Counted from the stretch's first letter, positions 7,611-20,992 are shown. The stretch: DNA of 64,000 nt from Planctomycetota bacterium (GCA_016195405.1 JACPZP010000006.1:82931-146930), one strand, 5' to 3'. Numbers and translations: made by a program. The notes: generated from the sequence alone by a model not told the origin.

Positions 7611-9296
7611 ATGTTGGCAGCCGATCACACCCCCTGGGTCGAAGGCAAGACGTTTGCCCAGGTGCTGGCACGGGCGGCCACGGAACATCCCGATTCCGAC
7701 GCGGTCATTTTTCCGCAGCTCAACTACCTACGAACGTACGCACCATTTCACCATGACGTCCGTCAAGCGGCGCGAGCCCTGCTGGCTCTCGACGTGCAGC
7801 CGGGCGAGCACGTCGGCATCTGGTCGACCAACTGGCCCGAGTGGGTCTTGCTGCAATTCGCGACGGCGTATGTCGGCGCCACGCTGGTCAACATCAATCC
7901 GGCCTACCGCGCCAATGAGTTGGAATATGTCCTGGGCCAGGCCGACATCACGACGTTGTTCTTGACCGACCAGTTCAAGGGCGCGTCCTATTTCGAGGTT
8001 CTGGCGAGCATCTGCCCGGAACGGACGATAGCTTCTCCGTGCTCCTTGGCGTCCCGGCGCTTTCCACGTTTGCGAGACGTCGTCAGCATCAAGGAAACCC
8101 ACGGGCCGGGCATGTTGCCGTGGAGCGCCTTCATCACCAAGGCCTCCGCATCTAGCGATGAAGAGCTTGACCGGCGCGCGGCTCTGGTTAAGCCCGAAGA
8201 CGTGGTCAACATCCAATACACCTCCGGCACAACCGGCTTTCCTAAGGGCGCGATGCTCACGCACCGCAACTTGCTCTATAACGCTTACCACGTCGGCCGG
8301 CGGATAGCCTTCACCCCGCAAGATCGGCTGTGCATCCCCGTGCCGCTCTACCATTGCTTCGGCTGCGTCATGGGCTCGCTGATGTGCGTCGTCTACGGCG
8401 CCGCCATGGTGTTTCCAGCGGAATCGTTCGATCCGCACGCCACGCTTGATGCCATTCAAAAGGAGCGCTGCACCGGACTGTACGGCGTGCCGACGATGTT
8501 CCTGGCCGAGCTGCACCACCCGCGCTTCGGTGAATTTGACCTGAAGGGCTTGCGAACCGGAATCATGGCCGGGAGCCCCTGTCCGATCGAAGTAATGCGC
8601 GCGGTGGTTGAGCTGATGGGCGTGAGCGAGATTACCATCGCCTATGGTTTGACAGAAGCGTCGCCGGTCATTACGCAGACACGAACCACCGACAGTTTGG
8701 AGCATCGCGTCGGAACGGTGGGGACCGTCTTGCCTGGGCTGGCGGTCCGACTCGTTAAGCCCGGAACGCTCGAGCCTTCGCCGCCGACAGAGCCAGGTGA
8801 ACTGATGGTGCGGGGCCATGGCGTCATGAAGGGATACTACAAGAAACCCGAGGAGACCGCCGCCGTTCTTACTCCAGACGGCTGGCTGCACACCGGCGAT
8901 TTGGCGATGCAAACACCGGACGGCTATTACCGCATCACCGGCCGCATCAAGGACATGATCGTGCGCGGCGGCGAGAACATCTATCCGCGCGAGATCGAAG
9001 AGTTCCTGCACACGCATCCCGCCGTCGCCGACGTCCAGGTGGTCGGCCTGCCCGATCCGCGCTATGTCGAGGAGGTGTGCGCTTGGATTCGCCTGAAGAG
9101 CGACGAAACAGCCACCGATGCGGACATCAGGGCCTATTGCCGCGGACGCATTGCCCACTACAAGGTGCCGCGTTATGTGGTGTTCGTGGAGGAATATCCG
9201 ACGACGGTGACCGGAAAGGTGCAGAAATTCAAGCTGCGCGAGATGGGCATCGCGCACTTCGGATTGCAAAAAGCGGCGGCGATGGAAACGGCGTGA
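7611..9296 (+). CDS. Acyl-CoA synthetase (AMP-forming), fatty-acid--CoA ligase type
   Basis: 561 residues. It forms acyl-AMP then acyl-CoA from a carboxylic acid, ATP and CoA. Visible motifs are Y-T-S-G-T-T-G-F-P-K-G (ATP-binding P-loop like, about residues 204-214), Y-G-L-T-E-A-S-P (A5), G-W-L-H-T-G-D-L-A (A7), the R-I-K-D-M-I-V-R-G-G-E-N-I-Y-P hinge (A8) and P-x-T-V-T-G-K-V-Q-K-F-K (A10 with catalytic lysine near the C-terminus). V-N-I-N-P-A-Y-R is typical of medium/long-chain ligases. The frame is open from 7530, but the upstream 80 bases are palindromic repeats, so ATG 7611 (MLAADHTPWVEGKT) is preferred. Cytosolic; no linked fatty-acid genes nearby. Confidence 0.88.
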   Translation: MLAADHTPWVEGKTFAQVLARAATEHPDSDAVIFPQLNYLRTYAPFHHDVRQAARALLALDVQPGEHVGIWSTNWPEWVLLQFATAYVGATLVNINPAYRANELEYVLGQADITTLFLTDQFKGASYFEVLASICPERTIASPCSLASRRFPRLRDVVSIKETHGPGMLPWSAFITKASASSDEELDRRAALVKPEDVVNIQYTSGTTGFPKGAMLTHRNLLYNAYHVGRRIAFTPQDRLCIPVPLYHCFGCVMGSLMCVVYGAAMVFPAESFDPHATLDAIQKERCTGLYGVPTMFLAELHHPRFGEFDLKGLRTGIMAGSPCPIEVMRAVVELMGVSEITIAYGLTEASPVITQTRTTDSLEHRVGTVGTVLPGLAVRLVKPGTLEPSPPTEPGELMVRGHGVMKGYYKKPEETAAVLTPDGWLHTGDLAMQTPDGYYRITGRIKDMIVRGGENIYPREIEEFLHTHPAVADVQVVGLPDPRYVEEVCAWIRLKSDETATDADIRAYCRGRIAHYKVPRYVVFVEEYPTTVTGKVQKFKLREMGIAHFGLQKAAAMETA

Positions 9297-9325
9297 GCCC
9301 ACCCCAATCGGCTGCGTCTTGAGGT

Positions 9326-12805
<3,480 letters not shown>

Positions 12806-12830
12806 GCGTAACGCGTCCACTACATGGCCA

Positions 12831-12873
12831 AGCCGCTTGCGGCTTCGCAATCGGCGCGAAACCGCAAGCGGCC
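12831..12873. repeat. Palindromic repeat upstream of carB
   Basis: The arms ccgcttgcggcttcgc and gcgaaaccgcaagcgg form an imperfect hairpin in the leader between carB (start 12805) and the phosphatase gene. It could influence carB expression, but it resembles the other dispersed palindromes of the window more than a specific attenuator. Confidence 0.7.
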
Positions 12874-12917
12874 AACAGAGTGCATCCCAAGTAACTATTG
12901 TGGATTGATGATAGGAG

Positions 12918-13481
12918 TCAAGGGGCAGGCGGCTGATAGCTGGTGAGGAAGCCGTAGACGTCGGCGTGGTCGTCGATTATGCGATAGCCGAGGTTGCGCA
13001 TCTCCTTCATGGCGTCGGCGTTCGACCAATGATGAAAATCAATGCGAAACACCGCGCAGTAGGCGCCGGTGCGGTGCAGTCCGGCGAAGCAGTGCACGAG
13101 GACGGGATAATTGCTCGGATCGCCCATGATTTCACGGAAGACGGCGAGGCCCTCCTCCACGGGCGCCGGGCCTTCCACGGCCCACCATTTCAAGGGCGGA
13201 ATGCGCGTGAATTGAACGCGCCGCCAACGCAGATAATCCTCTTCGCGCCGATCGGTGGCTTTATCGCCGTCGCGCAACGAGACGACGGTCTTGATGCCGT
13301 ACTCACGGACTAGCTTCTCCAATTCGAATGTCGTTAGCTGGCCGCTCCGATAAAGCACGCCCTCTTCCACGACGTGGAAGTTGCGAAACGACCGGCTGCG
13401 ATAGCCATAGTACCAAAGCGGACCGCCGATCATTACGGCGAGGACCAAGAACGCAAACGGCAAGCGCAGGTATTTCAGCAT
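12918..13481 (-). CDS. Membrane-anchored dual-specificity/tyrosine phosphatase-like protein
   Basis: 187 residues with one N-terminal membrane anchor ([19 protein letters not shown]). The domain outside follows the tyrosine/dual-specificity phosphatase pattern. L-Y-R-S-G-Q-L precedes the fold, T-V-V-S-L-R-D lies in the core, and the P-loop [11 protein letters not shown] (C-x5-R, about residues 130-140) carries the nucleophilic cysteine. The substrate could be a phosphoprotein or phosphoinositide-like molecule; nothing nearby decides. Start ATG 13481. The upstream gene is on the same strand, 84 bases away. Confidence 0.85.
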   Translation of the reverse strand: MLKYLRLPFAFLVLAVMIGGPLWYYGYRSRSFRNFHVVEEGVLYRSGQLTTFELEKLVREYGIKTVVSLRDGDKATDRREEDYLRWRRVQFTRIPPLKWWAVEGPAPVEEGLAVFREIMGDPSNYPVLVHCFAGLHRTGAYCAVFRIDFHHWSNADAMKEMRNLGYRIIDDHADVYGFLTSYQPPAP

Positions 13482-13565
13482 GACGGCATCCTGCCAGAAT
13501 CTCCGGGATGGAGAACGATAACGATTTCTGAAGAGAAAGTGAAGACCAGATTCATTCGACGCGAT

Positions 13566-15179
13566 TCATTCGACGCGGTAGAGAATGTAGAAAGGATCGG
13601 CAAAAATTGCCTTCAATTGGGGATTGTCAATAGGCTGACTCGCCGGCGCGACCACGTGAGTGATGCCATTCTCCTTGAGTATTGCTGGATTGAGCAGCAT
13701 TGCCACATTGGGCTTTTTGTACCAATCGCGACTTACGTTGAAGCGCCGGTGCCATTCGAGCACTTCGACATCCTTATAGGGGATCGCCTTGAAATCGACG
13801 AAAAGCGGCGCTCCGGTGAAGACGCGAAACCGTTGCAAGTCCACGGCGATAAAAGACGTGTCTTCACGGAAGCGGGGCGGCGGCAGGAAGCTCGTCGATG
13901 ATGATCCTCGCGCCCCGCGCTTCGGCTCTTGAACAGGAATCAAGTACACGTCCCCTGGCTGTGCGCGATCGCGAATGGCGCGATAAAGCGGCAGCTCTTC
14001 GTCGCTCATGCGATACGCCAGACCAAACCACTCGATGCCGAGGCCGCCGGCAACCAGAATCAGTGACAGCACGATGCAGGTCAGGACAAATTGCGGCCAA
14101 GCGGCGGATGCCGACTTGTTGAGCACATTCGCAACGACTTGAATGAGTCGCGTCAAGACAATGGTGGTGGCCACAGGGACCATCACCGCCGAAATCCGCC
14201 ATGGGAAAAGCAGCGCGAGAAAATCATCTTCGGTGGACACCTGAACGATCGTCAAGAGAAGTGCAAAGGCGAACGCGACGGCAAGAGCCGCTCCGAGACG
14301 TGTGCCACGCACCAAATAAATGCCCAAGACAATCCATGCCACTTGCAGTGCCGCGATCCAATCGAACCAGCGTTCGATCAATGTGTGGTGTGGAATCCGG
14401 ACTTGGGCGAGGATGCTCTGAGCGGAGCCGAATAGCTTTGGGGATGTGGGTGCGAAAGTCATGGCATTGTAGATCAAGGTCGGCGTGACAAGAGCCAGCG
14501 CCAAGGCCCCCGCAAGAGCCGCGCTTCGGAGTCCGCGTTCCCGATAGAGGACCGCCATGTAGCCAATGGTGAGTGAAGCCGCGCCCAAGAGATACGTGCC
14601 GTGCAAAGTCGCAGCTAAGGAAGCGGCGCCAATCGCCAGCCAAGTCCGATTGCCTGCAAAGAGCGCGAGCGAAACCACCAAGAATATGCCCGCGACAGAC
14701 GGCTGCAAACCGAAGCCGAGAATGTACTGATTCGCAATGCCGGCCTGAAAAAACCACGGATAATCCTTGCCGAAAAGCTGGGCCGATGCGAAACGGACCA
14801 CGCCGGAATGCATCAAAAGGAGAAGGGTAATGAAATAGAGTCCCGCCAAGCTGTGCGGCCGGCTCCCGGTGAGCGAGGTGAAAATCGCCAACATGGCCAA
14901 AGCGTAGATCGCCAAGCACAGCAGAAAGTACGCGTGAAACCAGGAATCGCTCAGGAAGCGGTGCGTGAAGGCCACGAGCGCGCTGAATATCGGCGTCGGA
15001 TCGGCCGTGTTCGCCAGCCAGTCATCCTGGAGAAAGCCGAAGCCGGCCTTGGCCAGGCCGTGAACGAAATACTGATTCTGGTTGGAGTAGTAAAGCGGCG
15101 CCTGCGTATAGGCGACCGCGAAGATCGCTGCGTAGAGGAGGAGGATCAGCGAGGCGCGTGTTCGTGGCATTTGGTGCAT
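13566..15179 (-). CDS. Polytopic membrane protein, DUF6798-like
   Basis: 537 residues. The first ~390 contain about ten hydrophobic helices (for example A-S-L-I-L-L-L-Y-A-A-I-F-A-V-A-Y and Y-F-L-L-C-L-A-I-Y-A-L-A-M-L-A-I-F). The C-terminal ~150 are soluble, with A-I-R-D-R-A-Q-P-G-D-V-Y-L-I-P, R-F-R-V-F-T-G-A-P-L-F-V-D-F-K and E-V-L-E-W-H-R-R. The topology resembles a membrane glycosyltransferase with a periplasmic C-terminal domain. I believe the C-terminal part matches the planctomycete family DUF6798, but this was not checked. ATG 15170 is an alternative start. Divergent from msrB; the shared 40-base gap must hold both promoters. Confidence 0.7.
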   Translation of the reverse strand: MHQMPRTRASLILLLYAAIFAVAYTQAPLYYSNQNQYFVHGLAKAGFGFLQDDWLANTADPTPIFSALVAFTHRFLSDSWFHAYFLLCLAIYALAMLAIFTSLTGSRPHSLAGLYFITLLLLMHSGVVRFASAQLFGKDYPWFFQAGIANQYILGFGLQPSVAGIFLVVSLALFAGNRTWLAIGAASLAATLHGTYLLGAASLTIGYMAVLYRERGLRSAALAGALALALVTPTLIYNAMTFAPTSPKLFGSAQSILAQVRIPHHTLIERWFDWIAALQVAWIVLGIYLVRGTRLGAALAVAFAFALLLTIVQVSTEDDFLALLFPWRISAVMVPVATTIVLTRLIQVVANVLNKSASAAWPQFVLTCIVLSLILVAGGLGIEWFGLAYRMSDEELPLYRAIRDRAQPGDVYLIPVQEPKRGARGSSSTSFLPPPRFREDTSFIAVDLQRFRVFTGAPLFVDFKAIPYKDVEVLEWHRRFNVSRDWYKKPNVAMLLNPAILKENGITHVVAPASQPIDNPQLKAIFADPFYILYRVE

Positions 15180-15220
15180 AATATATAGGAAGGCTTCGCC
15201 GCCTGAATGAAAGGATCGTC

Positions 15221-15727
15221 ATGAAATTTGGAATTGCCGTCGCCGTGTTGGTCGCGCTGGCGACGGGTCTATTGATATTGTTCAAAGTAGGGCCCGAGAT
15301 CGAAGAAAGGAAAGGTGTGCCCGTGGAATCGCGCATCGAAGTCGCCGACGCTGAGTGGAAGAAGAAACTGACTCCCGAGCAGTACCGTGTCACCCGGAAA
15401 AAGGGCACAGAGCGGGCGTTTACGGGAGAATATTGGAATACCAAGACCGACGGCGTGTTTAACTGCGTCTGTTGCGGTCAACCGCTCTTCGACGCCAAGA
15501 CCAAGTTTGAATCCGGCACGGGCTGGCCGAGCTTTTGGCAGCCTATCGACGACAACAATGTATCCCTGATACAGGACAACAGCCTGTTCACGCGCCGCAC
15601 CGAAGTAATCTGCAGCCGCTGCGACGCTCACCTTGGCCACGTGTTTCCCGACGGTCCGGCGCCGACCCACAAGCGTTACTGCATCAATTCCGTTTCGCTC
15701 AAACTGGAAGAACGGCCCGGGAAGTGA
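15221..15727 (+). CDS. msrB: Peptide-methionine (R)-S-oxide reductase, membrane-anchored
   Basis: 168 residues. It reduces methionine-R-sulfoxide in proteins. An N-terminal hydrophobic segment ([19 protein letters not shown]) anchors or exports it, so it probably repairs envelope proteins. The MsrB domain shows both zinc CxxC pairs (N-C-V-C-C-G and I-C-S-R-C-D), the motif [15 protein letters not shown] and the catalytic cysteine in R-Y-C-I-N-S-V-S-L near residue 157. Its stop overlaps the GTG start of hrpB by four bases, so the two are coupled. Confidence 0.93.
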   Translation: MKFGIAVAVLVALATGLLILFKVGPEIEERKGVPVESRIEVADAEWKKKLTPEQYRVTRKKGTERAFTGEYWNTKTDGVFNCVCCGQPLFDAKTKFESGTGWPSFWQPIDDNNVSLIQDNSLFTRRTEVICSRCDAHLGHVFPDGPAPTHKRYCINSVSLKLEERPGK

Positions 15728-18279
15728 ACGAGGTTCCCGAACGAGGTTCCCAGTTGCTTCCCCTTCCCATCGACCCGTTGCTCCCGGAAATCGTCGCCCG
15801 CTTGCAGGACAGAAACTGCCTCGTTCTGCAAGCGCCGACGGGAGCCGGTAAGACCACGCGTGTCCCCGGCGCCCTCCTCGACGCCGGACGCGCGGGCAAC
15901 AACCGCATTCTTCTCTTAGAGCCGCGACGCTTGGCGGCCCGAGCCGCCGCTCGACGCATGAGCGCCGAGCGCGGCACGGCGCTGGGCGAGGACGTCGGCT
16001 ACCACGTCCGCTTCGACAAATGCTGGGGGCTGCGCACGCGCATCATCGCGGTCACGCCGGGCATTCTCCTGCGGCAACTGCAGGACGATCCATTTCTGGA
16101 AAAGACAGGCGTTGTTTTGTTCGATGAGTTTCACGAACGCAGTCTCGACAATGACCTGGCGCTTGGCCTGGCGCGCTTGGTGCAGCAAACGGTTCGCCCC
16201 GACTTGCGCCTCGTGGTGATGTCGGCCACTTTGGACGGCGAGACGATCGCTCGCTATTTGGGAGGTTGCCCAATCCTCGTCGGCGAAGGCCGCCAGTATC
16301 CCGTGGAGATCGTTTACGAGCCGAAGCCGGCGCACCAATCGTGGCCCTTGGCCGCCGCCGCCGCGGTGGAGCGCCTCCTGCCTCGAATCCAGGGCGACCT
16401 TCTGGTTTTTCTCCCCGGCTTGCAAGAGATAAGGCAGACGGCGCGGCATCTCGAATCGACGGCCGAACAGCTCGACTTGGCCGTGCTTCCGCTTCACGGC
16501 GATCTTCCTGCTGAGAAGCAAGACGCCGTTTTGTTGAAACAGGACCGGCGCAAAGTCGTGCTGGCGACCAATGTGGCCGAGACTTCGGTCACCGTCGAAG
16601 GCATTACCGGCATCGTCGACACCGGCCTGGCCCGGCAGCTTCAGCTCGAGCTGCGGCTCGGACTCGATCGCCTGAAGTTGACGCCGATCTCGAAAGCTTC
16701 CGCGGATCAGCGGGCGGGGCGAGCGGGGCGAATGCAACCCGGCGTCTGTGTCCGATTGTGGAGCGAGGTGGCGCACCATTCGCGGCCGGATCATACGACG
16801 CCGGAGATTCGCCGCGTTGATTTGGCCGGCGCCGTGCTACAGCTTTTGGCGATGGCCGAGAAGGACGTGGCGCAATTTCCTTGGCTGGAGCCGCCGCAGC
16901 CCGGCCAAATTGAGCAAGCGCAACTGCTCTTGCGCAGGCTGGGCGCGGTCGATGATGCCCATCTGACGGAAATAGGACACCGCCTCGCCCGGTTGCCGGT
17001 TCATCCTCGGTTGGGACGGCTGCTTGTCGAAGGCCATCGGCTCGGCCGCCCCGAAAAGCCGGCACTGGCCGCAGCTTTGCTTGCCGAGCGTGATCCATTT
17101 CAGCGCGCGCCCGATGAGTCACGGCAACGAGCCGCACGGCACAGTAGCGCGTCCGACGTGCTCGATCGCGTGGACGCCATCGAACGCTTCGAGCGCGGCG
17201 GCCAATCCACCGGCCCTCTTGGCGTCTTGCATCGGCATGCTGCGCGCTTTATCTTGCGGGCGCGCTCTCAGCTTCTTCGAGTGCTTCCTCAGGAGTTGGG
17301 AAGCGAGAATCCGGCGGACATGCCTGCGGACGAAATTCTCCTTCGCAGCTTGTTGGCCGCCTTCCCCGACCGCGTCGTGCGCCGGCGACATCCGGGAAGC
17401 GATCGTGGAGTGATGGTCGGCGGGCGTGGGGTGCGTTTAGCTCCTCAAAGCGCGGTGCGTGACGGCGAGCTTTTCTTGGCTATCGACGTCGACGCCGGCG
17501 AAAAAGAATCCTGGGTGCGGATCGCTTCATCCATCGAGCGCGAATGGCTGCCCGCCCATCTCGTGTCCGACCGTATCGAAGCGGCCTTCGATTCGGAGGC
17601 GGAGAAAGTGGTCGCCCGCCGGAGACTGCGCTTTGACGATTTGCTGATCGAGGAATCCGCTGCCTCGCTTCCCGATGAGGACGAGACCGCGCGGCTTCTC
17701 GCCGACGCCGCTGCCGCGAACCTCGATAGGGTGTTGCCGGCCGACGATTCCACCGCGGGAACGTTTCGGACGCGTGTGCGATGGCTGCGCGCGGCGATGC
17801 CGGAGCTGGCGCTTCCGGCCTTGGAAGACAATGATCTCCGAGAGAGCGTGCGGCGACTTTGCCTGGGGAAAAAGTCATTCGAAGAGCTGCGTCGTGGCGA
17901 TTGGCTCAGCGCCTTCCAACAAGGCCTTACCTACGCCCAACGGCAGGCGCTGGAGCGGGAAGCGCCTGAGCGCCTGGCCGTCCCAAGCGGCAACCGCATC
18001 ACCCTGAAGTATGAGGTTGGCCGGCCCCCGGTTTTGGCGGTGCGCATCCAGGAGCTGTTCGGCCTGCGCGACACGCCGCGCCTGGCCGGAGGGCGCGTCA
18101 AGGTCGTGCTGCACTTGCTTGGCCCGAATTTCCGCCCGCAGCAGGTGACGGATGATCTCGCCAGCTTTTGGGCCAACACCTATCCGCAGGTTCGCAAGGA
18201 CCTTCGCGCTCGCTACCCCAAACATGCCTGGCCGGAAGATCCCTTGTCGGCCGAACCCACGCGCAGGTCCAGCCGCTAA
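15724..18279 (+). CDS. hrpB: ATP-dependent RNA helicase HrpB-like (DEAH/RHA family)
   Basis: 851 residues. Motif I is [12 protein letters not shown] (about residues 36-47). The DEAH-box variant is [11 protein letters not shown]. Motif III is M-S-A-T-L-D-G, and motif VI region D-Q-R-A-G-R-A-G-R. The long C-terminal HrpB-specific region ends with [10 protein letters not shown] and [17 protein letters not shown], the hallmark HrpB tail. The frame is open much earlier, but GTG 15724, overlapping msrB's stop as GTGA, gives the normal family length. The cellular role of HrpB is poorly known. Confidence 0.9.
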   Translation: MNEVPERGSQLLPLPIDPLLPEIVARLQDRNCLVLQAPTGAGKTTRVPGALLDAGRAGNNRILLLEPRRLAARAAARRMSAERGTALGEDVGYHVRFDKCWGLRTRIIAVTPGILLRQLQDDPFLEKTGVVLFDEFHERSLDNDLALGLARLVQQTVRPDLRLVVMSATLDGETIARYLGGCPILVGEGRQYPVEIVYEPKPAHQSWPLAAAAAVERLLPRIQGDLLVFLPGLQEIRQTARHLESTAEQLDLAVLPLHGDLPAEKQDAVLLKQDRRKVVLATNVAETSVTVEGITGIVDTGLARQLQLELRLGLDRLKLTPISKASADQRAGRAGRMQPGVCVRLWSEVAHHSRPDHTTPEIRRVDLAGAVLQLLAMAEKDVAQFPWLEPPQPGQIEQAQLLLRRLGAVDDAHLTEIGHRLARLPVHPRLGRLLVEGHRLGRPEKPALAAALLAERDPFQRAPDESRQRAARHSSASDVLDRVDAIERFERGGQSTGPLGVLHRHAARFILRARSQLLRVLPQELGSENPADMPADEILLRSLLAAFPDRVVRRRHPGSDRGVMVGGRGVRLAPQSAVRDGELFLAIDVDAGEKESWVRIASSIEREWLPAHLVSDRIEAAFDSEAEKVVARRRLRFDDLLIEESAASLPDEDETARLLADAAAANLDRVLPADDSTAGTFRTRVRWLRAAMPELALPALEDNDLRESVRRLCLGKKSFEELRRGDWLSAFQQGLTYAQRQALEREAPERLAVPSGNRITLKYEVGRPPVLAVRIQELFGLRDTPRLAGGRVKVVLHLLGPNFRPQQVTDDLASFWANTYPQVRKDLRARYPKHAWPEDPLSAEPTRRSSR

Positions 18280-18302
18280 ATCAGCGTGCGCGAATCGGCA
18301 CC

Positions 18303-18353
18303 AGTAGGTCAGGCTTTCTAGCCTGACAGTCAGGCTGGAAAGCCTGACCTACT
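18303..18353. repeat. Palindromic repeat family C
   Basis: A near-perfect hairpin: agtaggtcaggctttctagc pairs with its inverse gctggaaagcctgacctact. It lies 24 bases after hrpB and could act as a transcription end, although no T-tract follows. A related copy is inserted in frame in the C45 hydrolase at 48934-48994. Confidence 0.85.
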
Positions 18354-18834
18354 GCGGAATCACGCGCGGTGATTTAGCCCGATTTGAGAGAAATCTGGTC
18401 TAGGAAGAATCTTTTTTCTTCGCTATACGCCGCTCTTGTTCCTGACGGGCCCGCGAGGCCTCCGGAAGGCCTCCGGGACAAGATCGTTTGGCTCGGAATG
18501 GCTTGACAACGAAATGAAAAGTCGCTAAAAGCCCGCCTCATTCAAGCGAATTTTGGTCGAATTCGTCGCAATGCGGAACTCCGTTGCGTGCTGGGACATG
18601 CGGGAAGCCAGCACTACCCGCCCTCCTGGGTAGAGGCATTTTGGGTTCACTGGATCACGTGGTTCATTGGGTCGGGCCACTCCAGAGGACGCTTCGCAGC
18701 GGAGTTCTTTTTTACACGCGGTTACGAGCGTCGCGGCGTCAGCGCGACGTGGAAAAGGGCTTGTCCGAGGGAGAGGGGGATCGCCAGGGGGCGCTGCCGC
18801 AAGGCCGTGCCCCCTGGTTCGTTTTCGGAAACTT
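18354..18834. other. Gene-free stretch with short hairpins
   Basis: No convincing gene. It holds a small palindrome around gaggcctccggaaggcctc (about 18455-18475) and a stronger one, ccagggggcgctgccgcaaggccgtgccccctgg, at 18785-18818. Short open frames here are not protein-like and run through the repeats. Confidence 0.5.
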
Positions 18835-18906
18835 CGTTTAGCCGCGAGCCTGCGGCGAGCGCGGACGGCATCCCGGCCGCGCTCGCCGTTGGCTCGCGGC
18901 TAAACG
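18835..18906. repeat. Palindromic repeat family A, intergenic copy
   Basis: A compact copy with arms cgtttagccgcgagcc and ggctcgcggctaaacg and inner pair gcgagcgcgg/ccgcgctcgc. It lies about 80 bases upstream of the gene at 18987. Both strands can be read through as the same F-S-R-E-P...G-S-R-L-N peptide seen in CarB. Confidence 0.9.
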
Positions 18907-18986
18907 GGAATGCATTAATGGCGCTTTTGCTGAATTTTCCATAGCCAACGTCCGATATGCCTGACCGGGGGGCGGGGGAGGCGCGT

Positions 18987-19544
18987 ATGTTGGCGTATGA
19001 GTTCGCGCTCGCCGTGCTGCTTATCACCAGTCCGGCCCAAGACGTGCGGGTGGACCTCCTTCCGCCTTGGTCGGGCCCTTGGCGGGCGGTCCTCGTCAAC
19101 ACCGCTCTGCAAATGGAGTTGCTCGATCGGCGCGAGGCCGCCGGCATCTTCGCCCAGCGTCACTCCTTCCTGCAAGACCTCGAACTCGTGCAAGCACGCT
19201 TTCATGAACTCAAGCACGCGCCGTTGCTGGAGGAATGCCGCCGCTTCGCGAATCGTGATCTTATCAACGACTTCCTCGCCTTCAACCGCGCATACCGGTC
19301 CGACCTTGTAGCCCAGATGGCGATCGATCAGATACGCGCTGAAGAGCTGCGCGGCGCGCTCAACGAAACCGATCAGCTCTATGCCGTCTGGAACAACCTT
19401 CGCGACGCCCAAAGTGAGTTCTACTATGTGACCGTGCGCCGCCGGGCCTTGCTAGCCGTCCGCATGCTCGCCGGCGACACGGCATTCTACACCGGCGCGC
19501 TCCCGCCTCATGTTCCGACTTGGCGCTTTCCCGTCGAAAGATAA
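18987..19544 (+). CDS. Hypothetical protein with N-terminal hydrophobic segment
   Basis: 185 residues beginning MLAYEFALAVLLITSPAQDV, a short signal-like segment. The rest is helical and charged (E-L-L-D-R-R-E-A-A-G-I-F-A-Q-R-H-S-F-L-Q-D-L-E-L, shown in part) and ends R-M-L-A-G-D-T-A-F-Y-T-G-A-L-P-P-H-V-P. No domain is recognised. The ATG at 18987 has GGAGG five bases upstream, which makes it the preferred start over 18957. The next gene is convergent. Confidence 0.65.
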   Translation: MLAYEFALAVLLITSPAQDVRVDLLPPWSGPWRAVLVNTALQMELLDRREAAGIFAQRHSFLQDLELVQARFHELKHAPLLEECRRFANRDLINDFLAFNRAYRSDLVAQMAIDQIRAEELRGALNETDQLYAVWNNLRDAQSEFYYVTVRRRALLAVRMLAGDTAFYTGALPPHVPTWRFPVER

Positions 19545-19563
19545 AGGTGACACAGAACCATAT

Positions 19564-19592
19564 GGCGAGCCGGGAGCGTCAGCGACCGGAGT
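19564..19592. repeat. Repeat family D, half copy
   Basis: A single arm, ggcgagccgggagcgtcagc followed by gaccggagt, lies between two convergent genes. Full two-armed copies are at 25350-25438 and 39884-39975. Confidence 0.8.
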
Positions 19593-19607
19593 TATGCTTG
19601 TGAGGCT

Positions 19608-20663
19608 CTAAGAAAGGAGGCGCGCCAACTCGCCCAGAGAATCGCTTCGGGAGGAGAAATCCTTCAGCGTGGCGCTCGATTCCGCATCGCCTTTTTTCTT
19701 GACAGCTTCCGCCAGTTCGGAAACGCCCCGCTCCAATTCGCGCAGCCGCTTCAGCTCCAACGACGACTCCACCTTGCTCCGCAACAGCACCGGATCGAAC
19801 GGCTTGGGAAGGTAGTCGCAGGCGCCCAGCTCCAGGCAGCGGACGACGTTGTCCAATTGGTCGGGAGCGGAAATGACAATGACAGGGGTATGACACAAAT
19901 CCGGATCGGTCCTCATCCGCGACAGCACCTCGAAGCCGTCCATTTCGGGCATGAGGATATCGAGCAGCACGAGGTCGAAGGCCTTGGAGGCAAGCATGTC
20001 GAGGGCTTGTTTGCCGTGGCCGGCGAGCGCGAAATGGTGCCTCTGGGCCAACAGCCCGCGGGCCAGTATGTCCCGGTTGAAGGGATTGTCGTCGACGATG
20101 AGAACGTGGCCGCGGCACTCCTGCAGCATCTCCGCGGACTCGGCCAGGATGGCGTTCTCCTGCTCGGAAGGCAAGGGGCCCGACTCGGCGGCATGCAAGG
20201 AATCCGCGACGGACGGCCTCCCCTTGACCCGGCCCAAAAGCGACTCGTTGAGCACCGACAGGAAGCGATAAGCCGCGGCGAGTATGCGATCCAGGTCCGT
20301 CAAGAAAGCGGACAGCGGAACGGTCTGCGCTTCGCTCAGAAGCGAGCCGCCCACGCGCAGAATTTGCTCTCCATGGGGTCTTAATTCACGGCGGGCCAAC
20401 GACGCCAATGCGGCAAGATCGGGCGGCGAGCTATCCAAGGGGGAGGGCGTCAAGAGTTCGTTGATGGCGTCATTCAAGCGCCGCCCGATGATCTGAATCT
20501 CCTGCAAGCCGGCCTGAAAGCGTGGATACGGCAGGGAGCCGGCATCTTCCAAGAGCATCTCGCAGTAGCCCATGAGCGCGTTCACCGGCGTGCGCAGCTC
20601 GTGCCGGGCCTGGGCCACTTGCGCAAGTAGTTCGTGCTCGGGCGACAAAGTCGCGTTGCTCAT
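19608..20663 (-). CDS. Orphan regulator: HisKA-like dimerisation domain plus receiver domain, no kinase ATPase
   Basis: 351 residues. Residues 15-35 carry an H-box, A-R-H-E-L-R-T-P-V-N-A-L-M-G-Y (H21). No HATPase_c domain follows. A receiver domain begins at H-V-L-I-V-D-D-N-P-F-N-R (about 186), with phospho-acceptor D235 in L-L-D-I-L-M-P-E-M-D-G and the conserved K in Y-L-P-K-P-F-D-P. A coiled-coil tail follows (S-L-E-L-K-R-L-R-E-L-E-R). In related planctomycete proteins this layout can continue into an adenylate cyclase domain, but here the chain ends after about 50 more residues. It probably receives phosphate or a dimerisation cue from another kinase. No partner gene is nearby. Confidence 0.8.
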   Translation of the reverse strand: MSNATLSPEHELLAQVAQARHELRTPVNALMGYCEMLLEDAGSLPYPRFQAGLQEIQIIGRRLNDAINELLTPSPLDSSPPDLAALASLARRELRPHGEQILRVGGSLLSEAQTVPLSAFLTDLDRILAAAYRFLSVLNESLLGRVKGRPSVADSLHAAESGPLPSEQENAILAESAEMLQECRGHVLIVDDNPFNRDILARGLLAQRHHFALAGHGKQALDMLASKAFDLVLLDILMPEMDGFEVLSRMRTDPDLCHTPVIVISAPDQLDNVVRCLELGACDYLPKPFDPVLLRSKVESSLELKRLRELERGVSELAEAVKKKGDAESSATLKDFSSRSDSLGELARLLS

Positions 20664-20733
20664 GATCCCAATCCATGTTAAGTCGGGGTGTCGTGGATAC
20701 TATGACCCTCCGTTGGAATCGTCAAGTGCGACC

Positions 20734-20785
20734 GTCGCGCTGAATGCGTCGCGCTGAATGCGTCGCGCTGAATGCGTCGCGCTTA
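20734..20785. repeat. 14-base tandem repeat, about 3.7 copies
   Basis: The unit gtcgcgctgaatgc starts at 20734, 20748, 20762 and, truncated, 20776. It ends at the stop codon of the small zinc-ribbon gene on the minus strand. Confidence 0.9.
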
Positions 20786-20992
20786 CGCGGCCTTGTTCGC
20801 CTGGGATCGCGGCCTTCGGCACTTGCAATAGAAATACGGCCCCTGACGATCGAGGCGGACAACCAGCGGTTGGCCGCACAAGTGACATGGCGCACGGCCC
20901 AGCGCCTCGGCGACTTCGTGGCGGGCGGCGCCCAACGCCATGGGGGAATTCCATGGAAACGGTAAATGAATCGGTGTCGATGTGATGGGCAT
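20783..20992 (-). CDS. Small zinc-ribbon-like protein
   Basis: 69 residues beginning MPITSTPIHLPFPWNSPMAL. The second half holds C-H-L-C-G-Q-P-L-V-V-R and F-Y-C-K-C-R-R, a CxxC...CxC arrangement suited to one zinc ion. It starts 35 bases after the ABC/GNAT gene on the same strand. A second in-frame ATG would start it at M-A-L-G-A-A-R-H-E-V. The same frame is open far upstream, but that part overlaps the ABC/GNAT gene. It may be a nucleic-acid-binding accessory of the ParB/ABC-GNAT set. Confidence 0.55.
   Translation of the reverse strand: MPITSTPIHLPFPWNSPMALGAARHEVAEALGRAPCHLCGQPLVVRLDRQGPYFYCKCRRPRSQANKAA

Noticed and set aside
18584..18944. Three overlapping short frames downstream of hrpB
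   Set aside because: They run through palindromes and have no ribosome-binding site or family resemblance.
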